A DNA stretch of 64,000 nucleotides. Source: Neobacillus cucumis. GTDB lineage: Bacteria > Bacillota > Bacilli > Bacillales > Cytobacillaceae. The stretch is taken from positions 1 through 64,000 of the forward strand of contig NZ_PGVE01000086.1 in assembly GCF_002860255.1 (NCBI RefSeq). The letters run 5' to 3'. Positions within the stretch are counted from its first letter, which is position 1. Each line of letters starts with the position of its first letter. Below are positions 1-8,349 of this stretch, one piece after another. The position numbers and the translations under genes were made by a program. Below the pieces are notes generated by a model. It was not told where the DNA came from. It searched no databases and saw only the letters and a list, made by a program, of their open reading frames with translations.

Positions 1-117
1 CCAACTAGCAATTAACGGCTTTGCTGGGCACGCCTTCAATAAAAAATGTGGGTTAGGCACTATGGCAACTACACTAGTTTGATCATAGTGGACGTATAAC
101 TCTACTGTTTTTACCAC
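1..117 (-). CDS. possible C-terminal-truncated ORF at window edge
   Basis: The minus strand is open from a GTG at 117 to the window edge. It lies in the same frame as, and just after, the stop of the 130-777 gene. The peptide begins VVKTVELYVHYDQ and continues with a beta-strand-like pattern. I see no good ribosome binding site and no family I recognise. It could be the start of a real downstream gene or chance read-through. Confidence 0.25.
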   Translation of the reverse strand, partial: MVKTVELYVHYDQTSVVAIVPNPHFLLKACPAKPLIASW

Positions 118-129
118 AGAGCCAGCATT

Positions 130-777
130 CTATTGAATGGATAAAGTCGAGTTTAGCTCTTCTATCATAAGATTAGAATAGGTTTGGCAATAATGCATAA
201 CAGCATCAATGACTACTTGAGAAGAATATTCCAAGAAGTTCACCATAAATTCCCTATTATTCGGCTGCAGGAAGGTCCCTATAAATTCAACCATCAAGTC
301 GTTAACCAGCTTGGTATGGAAAAAGAACGTTTCTGCATGGAGTACTTGCTCTTCCATCGTCGATCCTTTGTAAACTAATTCCTTAAACCTAGGCATATTT
401 TCAGCTATGAAATTAGAATCTTGGACCTGCTTGGGGACATTTATCATAATTGAATGGAAACTTTCCTGAGAGAAAAACTGTTCTTCTTCAATACACTGTG
501 TTAAAAAAGAGATGGCAGTATTTGTATTTGCATATTGAAAGGTAACATTTCTTAAGAGTGACTCTAAATACGCTTCCTGAGAGCTTGCACTTTCCCTTAT
601 TTGTAACAAAACCTTTTTAATCCCTTCTTGCAACTCTACTTTTTCCCAATGAGGCTGCCTAATTAAAGTACTAAAAACACCTGCTGTATTTTTTGATAAC
701 AATTCGATTGACAATGTGTTCTTCTCCTCTGCTCGGTTAAATTTAGTATAATAATCCCCACTATTTGTAAAACCCAA
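130..777 (-). CDS. hypothetical protein, helical, TetR C-terminal-like
   Basis: This 215-residue protein opens at a TTG with no convincing ribosome binding site, and an in-frame stop lies only a few codons upstream. The whole protein looks alpha-helical, with no membrane segment or signal peptide. Its pattern (long amphipathic helices, FFFHTKLVNDLMVEFIGTF near residue 150-170) resembles the ligand-binding half of TetR-type regulators, but the N-terminal helix-turn-helix is absent. It may therefore be a regulator that lost its DNA-binding domain, or an unrelated helical protein. No operon partner is evident. Function unknown. Confidence 0.5.
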   Translation of the reverse strand: MGFTNSGDYYTKFNRAEEKNTLSIELLSKNTAGVFSTLIRQPHWEKVELQEGIKKVLLQIRESASSQEAYLESLLRNVTFQYANTNTAISFLTQCIEEEQFFSQESFHSIMINVPKQVQDSNFIAENMPRFKELVYKGSTMEEQVLHAETFFFHTKLVNDLMVEFIGTFLQPNNREFMVNFLEYSSQVVIDAVMHYCQTYSNLMIEELNSTLSIQ

Positions 778-1005
778 AATTAGGCTGATCTTCTAACACT
801 ATGCACCTTTTGCTTAGCGGAAGATTTCGGACACCTGATCAAAGACTATGTCAGCCTTACATCCAATTATAACTCAGACATCAAACGACATAAACTTGAA
901 TTTTAATTTTCACTGTGTTGAGAATCGTCTGTTTTTATCACATAAAAGCCCATCGACTTTATTGTTCTCAAATTAATAGGTTATATCATGTGTGCTTTAA
1001 AAAAT

Positions 1006-1034
1006 TTGGAGATTGTTATGATATAAGTTATAAT
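1006..1034 (+). promoter_or_regulatory. promoter of antisense RNA
   Basis: TTGGAG at 1006-1011 and a perfect TATAAT at 1029-1034 are separated by 17 bases. This would start a plus-strand RNA near 1041 that runs antisense to the 3' end of the toxin mRNA. Confidence 0.65.
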
Positions 1035-1055
1035 GAAACTAAATATGAATAAATT

Positions 1056-1089
1056 AAAAAAGACCGAACATGCTGCTACATGTCCGGTC
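1056..1089 (-). terminator. terminator of toxin mRNA
   Basis: On the minus strand GACCGGACATG pairs with CATGTTCGGTC around a 6-base loop and is followed by six T (1056-1061). This ends the toxin transcript inside the region covered by the antisense RNA. Confidence 0.7.
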
Positions 1090-1130
1090 AGCAATAGACG
1101 GTTCCCTCAAAGGGGATCAGCTAAGGAAGA

Positions 1131-1175
1131 AATAATCCACCAGAGCCTCTGAACTCAAGGGTGGATTATTTTTTT
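1131..1175 (+). terminator. terminator of antitoxin RNA
   Basis: AATAATCCACC (1131-1141) pairs with GGTGGATTATT (1160-1170) and is followed by a T-run. The right arm overlaps the last codon and stop of the toxin gene. Confidence 0.7.
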
Positions 1176-1249
1176 GATCTAAATGACAGAATGGTTACGA
1201 TTAAGCTCGCAAAACCAATCGCAAACATTAATGATTCAAAAACGGTCAT
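1166..1249 (-). CDS. putative holin-like type I toxin (Hol_Tox family)
   Basis: A 27-residue peptide begins MTVFESLMFAIGFASL and ends in a basic FRSKK tail. It is a single hydrophobic membrane helix with a charged C terminus, as expected of the Hol_Tox / TxpA-like type I toxins of Bacillus. A GGGGGTG ribosome binding site lies 6 nt before the ATG. The inferred transcript has a leader of about 64 nt from a TATACT -10 box at 1320-1325, and ends at 1056. The peptide should depolarise or damage the membrane if overproduced and be held off by the antisense RNA at 1041-1175. The family call rests on residue pattern and gene layout, not on a search. Confidence 0.75.
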   Translation of the reverse strand: MTVFESLMFAIGFASLIVTILSFRSKK

Positions 1250-1319
1250 TCAGCATCACCCCCTTTCTGTTTGGGAGTGTGCCGACCACACTTGAGAAAT
1301 CCTATTCTATTGCCATTCA

Positions 1320-1348
1320 AGTATACCATTTATAAACAAAAATAGGAA
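1320..1348 (-). promoter_or_regulatory. toxin promoter
   Basis: TATACT (minus strand, 1320-1325) is a good -10 box. Seventeen bases further upstream the -35 position reads TTCCTA, a weak match, and it lies inside the LexA-like box at 1345-1358. Confidence 0.5.
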
Positions 1349-1358
1349 CATATGTTTC
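1345..1358. promoter_or_regulatory. LexA/DinR SOS box
   Basis: GGAACATATGTTTC fits the Bacillus SOS-box consensus CGAACRNRYGTTYC at 13 of 14 positions. It covers the -35 region of the toxin promoter, a position where LexA binding would block RNA polymerase. Confidence 0.6.
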
Positions 1359-1517
1359 TTTTTTGGTCACGGTGCTTCCTCGTTTATTTGTGTTTACATA
1401 ATATTATTATATAATATAAGCGATGAAAAACCCCCTTAAGAGATTTTTTATTTTTAGCACCTTTTAAATAGATTTAGAAATCCATCAGAACCGCCCCCTA
1501 ACTGAATATTTGCCATC

Positions 1518-2651
1518 TTATGATTCAATTGAAATCAAGTTGACTGAGTCATCTATGACTGTCCACCATGGGGATCCATTGGAATGTTCGGACGTTTGAT
1601 TCAATAAAAATCGGGTAATGGTTGTTTGAACTCTACCATCATTCAAGAAAAGGGCGTGAAAGGAAAAATCAATCCATTTCTTCTTGATACCAAGTGTCAA
1701 AATGTCATTTTTATAAATAGAAGCACTTTCAAACGGAACAGTCCCATCGCCATCACCTTCGGAATCTAGTGAATCAAAGTTAAAAAAATTCTTCACCCTT
1801 CCATCAGGGCTTTTCGGTTGAACAATGACTCTATTCTTAGTTCTTTCTCCCATTCCCATTAGAATAAGAAACCTTTTCCTCACCTCAAGTGGAAGCTCCT
1901 TTAAATCCATCATGGCTGGATTTTGAAGGTCCCAAAAGGCTTTCATGTGACTGATTCGATTGAAGAACATCCCCCAGTCATCATCGCCGATGTTCGATTG
2001 CCAATGATCAGGGTTAAAAATATCAAAATTAGCCCCATCTTCAAATATAACCGCTTTTTGATAGGTAGGACACATCTCAAAAACAGAAGGGAACGTACGG
2101 GCAATTTTCCGGAACTCATCACTCGAATTAAACATGGGAAAGCGAATACCACCCTCGCCCATCGTTAAAGAAATAAGCGCATGGATAGACCCTTTAAAAG
2201 GAGGTACAGCAAATATGACATGTTCAATGGAATCATAATTTCCTTGTAGTGTCTTTAAATAGCTACTTAGCACCATTCCTCCCATACTATGGGCAATAAA
2301 GTTAAACTTTTTTACAGAAAGTTTTTCCTTAAGATATTCAACAAAATTAGCTAAACGTTTGGCTGTATCAAGTGAAGATTGCCTCCAATCATACCCAAAA
2401 ATATAAACTGGCTGCTTGGTTTTTCGTTCAAGTACGTGAACGATTTCCCGATAGGCAACATCCTCAACATCCCCTCGTTCGATGATTGACTTAGGATTGA
2501 CCTCAAAACGGCTGTCCTGCTTTAAAAGGAGGTCATAGATCGTTTCATACCTACTTTGGATCGTTGACCAAATGGTATCGAAATCCAGTGTGTTTGTATT
2601 GAGAAGCTTGGTACCTTGAATACCTGGTATTAAAATTGTAGGTATCGACAT
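1518..2651 (-). CDS. LCAT-like lipase/acyltransferase, alpha/beta hydrolase
   Basis: This 377-residue cytoplasmic alpha/beta hydrolase opens with TILIPGIQGTKL, the oxyanion-loop segment of the lecithin:cholesterol acyltransferase family. It carries the nucleophile elbow AHSMGG with the catalytic serine near residue 122. A later GDGDGTVPFESA segment fits the acid-residue region, and SFHALFLND near the C terminus supplies a plausible catalytic histidine. There is no signal peptide. The ATG is preceded by GGAGG at about 10 nt. It stands alone, and the next gene upstream is 0.5 kb away. The natural lipid or ester substrate cannot be told from sequence. Confidence 0.75.
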   Translation of the reverse strand: MSIPTILIPGIQGTKLLNTNTLDFDTIWSTIQSRYETIYDLLLKQDSRFEVNPKSIIERGDVEDVAYREIVHVLERKTKQPVYIFGYDWRQSSLDTAKRLANFVEYLKEKLSVKKFNFIAHSMGGMVLSSYLKTLQGNYDSIEHVIFAVPPFKGSIHALISLTMGEGGIRFPMFNSSDEFRKIARTFPSVFEMCPTYQKAVIFEDGANFDIFNPDHWQSNIGDDDWGMFFNRISHMKAFWDLQNPAMMDLKELPLEVRKRFLILMGMGERTKNRVIVQPKSPDGRVKNFFNFDSLDSEGDGDGTVPFESASIYKNDILTLGIKKKWIDFSFHALFLNDGRVQTTITRFLLNQTSEHSNGSPWWTVIDDSVNLISIES

Positions 2652-2726
2652 AGATAAAATTCCTCCATTTTTTCAAAAATGAACAAACTGATCCTTAACG
2701 TTCATTTACACTTTGGGTCTTATTTC

Positions 2727-2861
2727 TTAAACATTTTTGTTATATACTGGCCCATAATAATATTTAACGGCGATATGAACACTTCCATCATCAAATATTT
2801 GGACTTCTTGATAACTGCCCATGTACTTTATGGTATCGGTGATTTTACTCTTTAAATTCAC
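2727..2861 (-). pseudogene. short coding fragment, gene remnant
   Basis: The minus strand shows about 44 codons that read like real protein, including MGSYQEVQIFDDGSVHIAVK and ending VYNKNV. The first usable start is a GTG at 2861 without a ribosome binding site, and a stop lies just upstream. I read it as the 3' end of a deleted gene. A short real protein is the alternative. Confidence 0.3.
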
Positions 2862-2918
2862 AATGTATGTATTATATATCCATCATTCCATTTAAAAAAA
2901 AGCAGAAATGTGCCTACT

Positions 2919-3020
2919 TGGAATTTGTTAAAATGATATCAAATTTTGTTAATATCCCTTGGAATTTTGTTAATATCCTTGAATTTTTGTTAATATCGTT
3001 CCGAAATTTGTTAATAAAGC
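2919..3020. repeat. tandem repeat, about 20-bp period
   Basis: Five imperfect units of about 20 bp follow each other. The clearest is GGAATTTTGTTAATATCCTT; each contains a TTTGTTAA core. They lie in the gap between the lipase gene and the small membrane-protein gene. Function unknown. Confidence 0.7.
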
Positions 3021-3136
3021 GTTAAAGCAGTAAAGTGAACAGGTTAAGATAGATATTTCTCTTCTTCAACTATGCCTCGATTAAATAGAGTCAATTAATT
3101 TTCATCCTTACAAGCTCATTTCAATCTATTATAAAA

Positions 3137-3403
3137 CTAAAATAATGACCAAATGGAGAGGAAAATGCATAATACAGAGCAAGCATAGAAGAGGAAAGCC
3201 GTTTTAAAATTCCTCCTAAATTTAATAGCGTAAGCACAAAAGAAGATAGCGGCTGCTAACTTGGAACCACTTCGTAAATAAGTATGATTTGAAAAAAACG
3301 AACTGCTTAAAATAATGGAAGCAAGGAAAGTGATAGAAATTAGTATTTTGAACCACATAGGCTCATTCAGAAACACTTTAATCATAAATTTTATCCGTTG
3401 CAT
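3137..3403 (-). CDS. small membrane protein, unknown
   Basis: An 88-residue protein with three likely membrane helices: WFKILISITFLASIIL, a central LAAAIFFCAYAI segment and a C-terminal FLFYACSVLCIFLSIW. A TTG three codons upstream is possible, but GAAGGGAG lies 9 nt before the ATG at 3403 and favours that start. It is basic between the helices. No family recognised, and no obvious partner gene. Confidence 0.55.
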   Translation of the reverse strand: MQRIKFMIKVFLNEPMWFKILISITFLASIILSSSFFSNHTYLRSGSKLAAAIFFCAYAIKFRRNFKTAFLFYACSVLCIFLSIWSLF

Positions 3404-3624
3404 GCGGTACAACTCCCTTCAATCTTACTAAGTGCGACACAAGTAAAAGAGCTATACCAATAATCTGTAATCCATCTACACACTTCCCTAAACATAATTA
3501 TTTTTTTTACCCTATACAAAGGAATAAGTTTCCTCTCTTCCACTAACCCTCCCATTTCGTTGAACAAGACAATAAGATAACTTTTATAGTAAAATATACT
3601 AACTACAAAAGGAGCCTCATTTTT

Positions 3625-4245
3625 ATGAATATTTTAATTTTCGGTGCAACGGGACGAGTTGGAAGTCAACTAGTGACATATGCCCTTCATGACAGACATC
3701 ATGTTACCGTATTAGTTCGAGATCCAGAGAAGTTACAAATAAATGATGAAAATTTAACCATTATTCAAGGGAATGTTTTAATAAAAGATGATATCGTCCG
3801 TGCCATGCATGGGATGGATGTGGTTATTAGTGCATTAAATACGGATGGCACAACCACTCTATCAGATAGTATGCCCCTTATCATCGAAGCAATGGAAAAC
3901 GAAGGGATAAAACGAATCCTCACGATCGGAACGGCGGGTATTCTGCAAAGTAGAACGATGCCAAATTCTCTGCGATATCAATCAAATGAATCTAGGCAGA
4001 AGTCAACCCGTGCAGCGAAAGAACATCATAAAGTTTACGATATGCTCAAACAATCAACCCTCGAATGGACGATTGTCTGTCCTACGTACTTACCAGATGG
4101 AGAAAGGGTTGGCAAATATCGAATCGACCGAAATTTTTTGCCGAAGGGTGGAGCTGAAATATCGGTACCGGATACAGCAGAATTTACATACAAACAAATA
4201 AAAGCAAGCGATTATGAAAAAACACGTGTAGGGATCTCCTATTAA
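3625..4245 (+). CDS. NAD(P)-binding SDR-type oxidoreductase, YwnB/NmrA-like
   Basis: The protein (206 residues) begins with a Rossmann fold, MNILIFGATGRVGSQL, with the GxxGxxG nucleotide-binding motif at residues 7-13. A DVVISALN segment around residue 70 and LEWTIVCPTYL around residue 150 are typical of the NAD(P)H-binding (NmrA/YwnB-like) group of atypical short-chain dehydrogenases. AAAGGAG precedes the ATG. Such proteins act as oxidoreductases or redox sensors in the cytoplasm; the substrate is not predictable. It is a single gene closed by a strong hairpin shared with the convergent gene. Confidence 0.75.
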   Translation: MNILIFGATGRVGSQLVTYALHDRHHVTVLVRDPEKLQINDENLTIIQGNVLIKDDIVRAMHGMDVVISALNTDGTTTLSDSMPLIIEAMENEGIKRILTIGTAGILQSRTMPNSLRYQSNESRQKSTRAAKEHHKVYDMLKQSTLEWTIVCPTYLPDGERVGKYRIDRNFLPKGGAEISVPDTAEFTYKQIKASDYEKTRVGISY

Positions 4246-4387
4246 TATGATTCTTACACACTTTCCTATTGGTTGAACCCGTTTGTTGCAAAAGATCATG
4301 AGATGCGGTAACAATCTCCACCCTTAAAGTTTAGCTTCCTTTCAGAATATCTATATATGCAGTAGAGTCTAAAAATCACAAGGAATG

Positions 4388-4431
4388 ATAAGTAAAAGAG
4401 AGGTTGTAAAATTAACTTCTCTTTTACTTAT
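4388..4431. terminator. bidirectional terminator
   Basis: ATAAGTAAAAGAGAGG pairs with CTTCTCTTTTACTTAT over 16 bp with one G-T wobble, between two convergent oxidoreductase genes. Confidence 0.7.
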
Positions 4432-4505
4432 TAAACTACCATTTTCGTTTAATAAAAAAAGCTGCCTCAGCAACCCTCGAATTAATTGATTTAGTACTAT
4501 TTATA

Positions 4506-5486
4506 TTAGTTATTTTGTTCCACATTTATCACTACATTTCCCCTTTTGTGTCCTTTCTCGACATATCTGTGAGCTTCGACAATCTCATCAAACGAATAAG
4601 ATCTGTCAATGACCACTTTTAACTTCCCCATCTCTATAAGTTCTTTAAGGAAGTTTAAGGCTTCTGAAGTTTCAGGAGGATTTCGACTCAATAATAGTTT
4701 CTTGCTACTCGTCCATTTAGTCCATAGCATTTGAACAGTTGGAAGCGGTTCAGTAACATTTATATAAGTACCGTTGTTCTTTAACAATTTCATACAGGCT
4801 GAAAAAGAACTCTTGTTTACCGCTTCAAAGATGATATCGTATGTTTCGTCTGTACTAAAAAAATCCTCTGTTGTATAATCAATAACTTTGTCAGCTCCAA
4901 GAGATTTTACTAATTCCACATTCTTGGTACTGCAAACTCCTGTAACGTTTGCTCCGAGATATTTGGCAATCTGAACGGCATAACTTCCTACACTTCCTGA
5001 TGCACCATAAACTAAAACCGATTGACCGCTCTTTAGACCTGCTTTCTTAAGAAAATATAATGCTGTACGAGCACCAATAGGAACGGCAGCAGCTTCTCCA
5101 TAGGTTAGATTGGAAGGCTTAATGGCTACAGGTCCATCTTCGTCCAAACACTTATATTCGGCATAAGCACCAAATCCAACCAAGGATGCCGCAAAAACTT
5201 GGTCACCTTGCTTGAACTTTTTTACCTTTTCTCCAACTGATACCACTTCACCAGCTAGTTCCATTCCTAATATCTCTTTTTTGGGTTGTCTAAAACCTAG
5301 TGTTATACGTGCAGGCAGCCAAAAAGCAGGTGGAACTGTAAAACTCCGTGACCTTATATCTGCTACTGTTACCGTTGTGGCTTTTACTTTAACTAAGATT
5401 TCATTATCTTTCGGAATTGGTTTTTCAATTTGTGTTACTTCAAGAACATCAGGGGGACCGTACCTTGTGTACACAATGGCTTTCAT
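4506..5486 (-). CDS. zinc-independent quinone oxidoreductase (MDR family)
   Basis: This 326-residue medium-chain dehydrogenase/reductase has an N-terminal GroES-like domain (MKAIVYTRYGPPDVLEV) and a C-terminal Rossmann domain with VLVYGASGSVGSYAVQIAK around residues 155-175. The structural-zinc cysteines are missing, which places it in the NADPH:quinone oxidoreductase/zeta-crystallin branch. GAGGTGG precedes the ATG. Monocistronic; expected to reduce quinones or enones in the cytoplasm. Confidence 0.8.
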   Translation of the reverse strand: MKAIVYTRYGPPDVLEVTQIEKPIPKDNEILVKVKATTVTVADIRSRSFTVPPAFWLPARITLGFRQPKKEILGMELAGEVVSVGEKVKKFKQGDQVFAASLVGFGAYAEYKCLDEDGPVAIKPSNLTYGEAAAVPIGARTALYFLKKAGLKSGQSVLVYGASGSVGSYAVQIAKYLGANVTGVCSTKNVELVKSLGADKVIDYTTEDFFSTDETYDIIFEAVNKSSFSACMKLLKNNGTYINVTEPLPTVQMLWTKWTSSKKLLLSRNPPETSEALNFLKELIEMGKLKVVIDRSYSFDEIVEAHRYVEKGHKRGNVVINVEQNN

Positions 5487-5553
5487 ATATCCACCTCAAA
5501 TTCGTTTTAATCCTTACTATAAATACGAATTTTAAGAATAAATTAGACCCAGT

Positions 5554-5661
5554 TCATTTCTTTTGTTCCAACTCATCTATTCGTTTTTCTAATTCTTCTA
5601 ATTTTTCTTGGTGGTTCTCAATTATTTTATTCTGTTCCTGGATGACCTCGAACAAATACCG
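5554..5661 (-). pseudogene. coiled-coil C-terminal remnant
   Basis: About 36 in-frame codons ending in a TGA at 5554-5556 encode a heptad-patterned tail, EKLEELEKRIDELEQKK. No start codon with a ribosome binding site is visible. It looks like the leftover 3' end of a coiled-coil protein, perhaps a MerR-like or plasmid partition regulator. Confidence 0.35.
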
Positions 5662-5799
5662 TAGGAACTATTGGCACTAGATTTATGTAGATATGGAAAT
5701 ACGAAGAATTGTTTAATGAATTCTATGAAAAAATAACACCCTTAACGGATAGAGTACTAGTTATTTTATAGATCCATTATAATATTCGCATACTCAGTA

Positions 5800-7707
5800 T
5801 TAATTAACTTTCACGATTCCCTTATTCTTCTCTCTTCTCTCCTGTAGAATCCCATCAAGATACAAGGTGAATTCGGATTCACCTGAGTAAGAAAGACAAA
5901 GATACTCCTTCGCCCTAGTCATCCCAATATATAAAAGGGACACTTCTCTTTCTCTATTTTCTTCTAAAGGAAATGGCATCGAGCCAACGTTGACGATAAA
6001 TACTGCCTGGAAATCAAGGCCTTTGCTGCTGTCAATCGTGCTGATCTTAACCTTACCGTCTTCTTTCTCAAAGGATCGCTTCGAAACGTCATTTTCAGTT
6101 ATCCAATAAAACGGCAACCCTTCATCCGTTAAAGCTCGTTTGATGATATCAATAATCGGATATTGATGCGTCCGTTTCACCCGGTACAGGATTAACATTT
6201 CGTCAAGTGGGACTTTTCTCTCAAAATGCAGCTTTTTAATTTGCCTCGCAACTAGTCTCATTTCTTCAAAGAAATTAGCAGCCTTTACAATCCCTGGCTC
6301 CGGTCCTTTTCGTTTGGTACTTTGCGGGGCAATGATTTCCCCTTCGAGATCACGATTGACCACTTTATTCTTGAACATAGAATGCTTACGGTAAAAATCC
6401 CAAGCAAACTTCACAATTTGCTGGGTGTTTCGGTAATTGATGGATAATACCTTTGATCGGCCCTGGAAGCTTAAACCGGTATCCTGAAGGTAGGAACGTT
6501 TACGATTATAAATCGTCTGGGCCCGATCTTCTACTAATAACAGTGATTGCGTATCTACATTGATGAGTAAGCTGACGATTTTCAGCCAGTCCGCTTCAAA
6601 ATCTTGTCCCTCATCAATCAAAACCGCATCATAGGTCGGAAGAATGGCCTCTTTTCTTTCGATTTTTTTAATGAATGCAGGCAGCTGCTGCTCCCTGATC
6701 TTTAAATCATTCTTCAACCAAGAATGAAAATTGCGGACGATAATATTTTGATTTTGAACCTTCTTGGCGGTAGGATCAAAATCAAATAAATCCTCCGGTT
6801 CATTTAACATATGATGAATCATTTGCTGGATGGCATTTGCCAGTGAAATGTTATAGCACAAGATCAGAATTTTCCAGTCGGGATTCTGTTTCGACAACAT
6901 CTTGGCGCGACTTGCCAAAATAATCGTTTTCCCGCTTCCTGCCACTCCGCGAATCAACCGATTCTTATCTCCGATTTGCTTAGCCAAATTCTCCTGGTGA
7001 AGATCCATGGTTTTAATATCATGAAGCGATAATAATAGTTGATCTTGATACGGGACCGGCGCTTTAAATTCAGCACTAATCCGAACCTCAGGGAATAAAT
7101 GATAGCGAATCGCATTGATGTCCTCAAGCGTGAGTGGTTCCTTCAGACGGAATGGGACAACAAACATATTCAAAATCTTTTCCATGAGGACCTCTTCGGA
7201 AAATTCCTCTTTATCCGGATCGATTTCATCCCTTGTGAAACAAAGGTGCGGTTCAATCACACTATAAAGTCCCTCTTTAATAAAATCTTTTGAATACATT
7301 CGTGTAAAAACAACACCATGCCCGTAGGGGAATTTTAACTGAAATTTATATTTACCATCCAATTGAACGAGGTTTTTATCTTTTTTCAACACATCGACCA
7401 CATGGAACATATTATCCCTTGCCTGCTTCATCGGGCTTTTGATCACAGCTTGATCACCGAAAGTCGCGACAATATGCCATTCATCATGGTTAATTTGGAA
7501 AAGGGTATTTTTCGTATAATCTTTTACTTCTAATACAACGATCCCAAGGTCAGGACCAATAATGACAAAATCCGGTCTCTTTCCTTGAATTTCAGGCTCA
7601 AAGTAAACGATGTAATCATCTGGAAGGAAGGTTTTAAGAGTTCGAAAAAATAACCTTTCCCCTGCCGTGGCAGTTGATCGAATGGTTTCAGGTATCGTAA
7701 TGGCCAT
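5800..7707 (-). CDS. NERD-domain nuclease / UvrD-type SF1 helicase
   Basis: The 635-residue protein has an N-terminal nuclease-related domain with a PD-(D/E)xK-like core: RPDFVII about residue 41 and LEVKD about residue 60. The helicase follows: GVAGSGKT (Walker A, about 256), VLIDEGQDF (Walker B, about 364), and STIDSSKGLDFQAVF near the C terminus, as in UvrD/REP proteins. GGAG 9 nt before the ATG at 7707 supports this start over a TTG 8 codons earlier. Its single-gene nuclease-helicase architecture is similar in outline to the phage-defence enzyme Nhi, so DNA repair or defence are both possible. It faces the unknown gene at 7907 across a 200-bp AT-rich promoter region. Confidence 0.8.
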   Translation of the reverse strand: MAITIPETIRSTATAGERLFFRTLKTFLPDDYIVYFEPEIQGKRPDFVIIGPDLGIVVLEVKDYTKNTLFQINHDEWHIVATFGDQAVIKSPMKQARDNMFHVVDVLKKDKNLVQLDGKYKFQLKFPYGHGVVFTRMYSKDFIKEGLYSVIEPHLCFTRDEIDPDKEEFSEEVLMEKILNMFVVPFRLKEPLTLEDINAIRYHLFPEVRISAEFKAPVPYQDQLLLSLHDIKTMDLHQENLAKQIGDKNRLIRGVAGSGKTIILASRAKMLSKQNPDWKILILCYNISLANAIQQMIHHMLNEPEDLFDFDPTAKKVQNQNIIVRNFHSWLKNDLKIREQQLPAFIKKIERKEAILPTYDAVLIDEGQDFEADWLKIVSLLINVDTQSLLLVEDRAQTIYNRKRSYLQDTGLSFQGRSKVLSINYRNTQQIVKFAWDFYRKHSMFKNKVVNRDLEGEIIAPQSTKRKGPEPGIVKAANFFEEMRLVARQIKKLHFERKVPLDEMLILYRVKRTHQYPIIDIIKRALTDEGLPFYWITENDVSKRSFEKEDGKVKISTIDSSKGLDFQAVFIVNVGSMPFPLEENREREVSLLYIGMTRAKEYLCLSYSGESEFTLYLDGILQERREKNKGIVKVN

Positions 7708-7906
7708 AAATAAACGCTCCAAAATTTGCAATTTTCTCCATTATACAACAAATAGGAAAATAGGCATAAAAAAATAACAATATTTTGACATCATTTCCAC
7801 AAAAAACTGACAAAAGTATTGTTTTTTTTCATGTTTGTTTGAATAATAGAATGGTAGGAATATTTTACAGACATAGTTAATAAATGAAAAAAGTGATGAA
7901 AGTGAT

Positions 7907-8293
7907 GTGTCAAGATTGTTAAAGGGTATTTTTGATAAATTATTTAATACTACTCAAAAACCTTCAGAGACTGAGATCAAGTCCATCAGTCAAGAGGAAA
8001 TAGAAGCAATAGTAGAAGCAAGGTTGCGCGAGCATGCCGCAACGATAGAACAATCTGTTGAGGAAAAGGTAAACTCTGCAGTCCATTTAAAAAATCAAGA
8101 TGACTATTCACTGTCTCCAAAGCAAATCGATTTTGCCCTTGAATTAATAAAGAGAACGAAGGAATTTGAACTAGGTACCAATACAGCAAATCTCACTGTG
8201 AAGGATTTAAATAAATTAATAGCTTACAACAAGTTTAAAAATAAAGGTATCCTCATTAATTTAGTGAAAAAAGGTGTTCTGAAGAAAAAATAA
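7907..8293 (+). CDS. hypothetical protein with helical C-terminal domain
   Basis: This 128-residue protein starts at GTG with a weak AAGTGA-type binding site. The N-terminal half is charged and probably coiled (QEEIEAIVEARLREHAATIE). The C-terminal half, from SLSPKQIDFALELIKRT to VKKGVLKKK, looks like a small helical fold of SAP or winged type, with a very basic tail. No family is recognised with certainty. It is divergent from the NERD helicase, and a diverged copy of its last third lies at 27144-27292. Confidence 0.5.
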   Translation: MSRLLKGIFDKLFNTTQKPSETEIKSISQEEIEAIVEARLREHAATIEQSVEEKVNSAVHLKNQDDYSLSPKQIDFALELIKRTKEFELGTNTANLTVKDLNKLIAYNKFKNKGILINLVKKGVLKKK

Positions 8294-8349
8294 GCAGCTA
8301 AAAAAATTGGGCTAATTTGTAAGGAAAAAAACTAGAACCGTAACGAATG
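8201..8349 (+). repeat. 149-bp sequence duplicated at 27144-27292
   Basis: The last 30 codons of the 7907-8293 gene and about 55 bp beyond recur at 27144-27292 with scattered, mostly third-position differences. Each copy is followed by a similar hairpin. Confidence 0.8.

Larger units (their letters stand above)
1041..1175 (+). ncRNA. RatA/SR4-like antitoxin RNA
   Basis: A predicted plus-strand RNA of about 135 nt runs from the TATAAT promoter to a hairpin with a T-run at 1131-1175. It is fully complementary to the 3' part of the toxin transcript, including the last codons of the toxin gene. This 3'-overlap arrangement is the one known for TxpA/RatA and BsrG/SR4 in B. subtilis. The RNA is inferred from promoter, terminator and overlap. 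Confidence 0.6.

Noticed and set aside
1923-2168. Open frame of about 80 codons opposite the lipase gene
   Set aside because: It lies wholly inside a well-supported gene on the other strand and has no ribosome binding site or recognisable composition.
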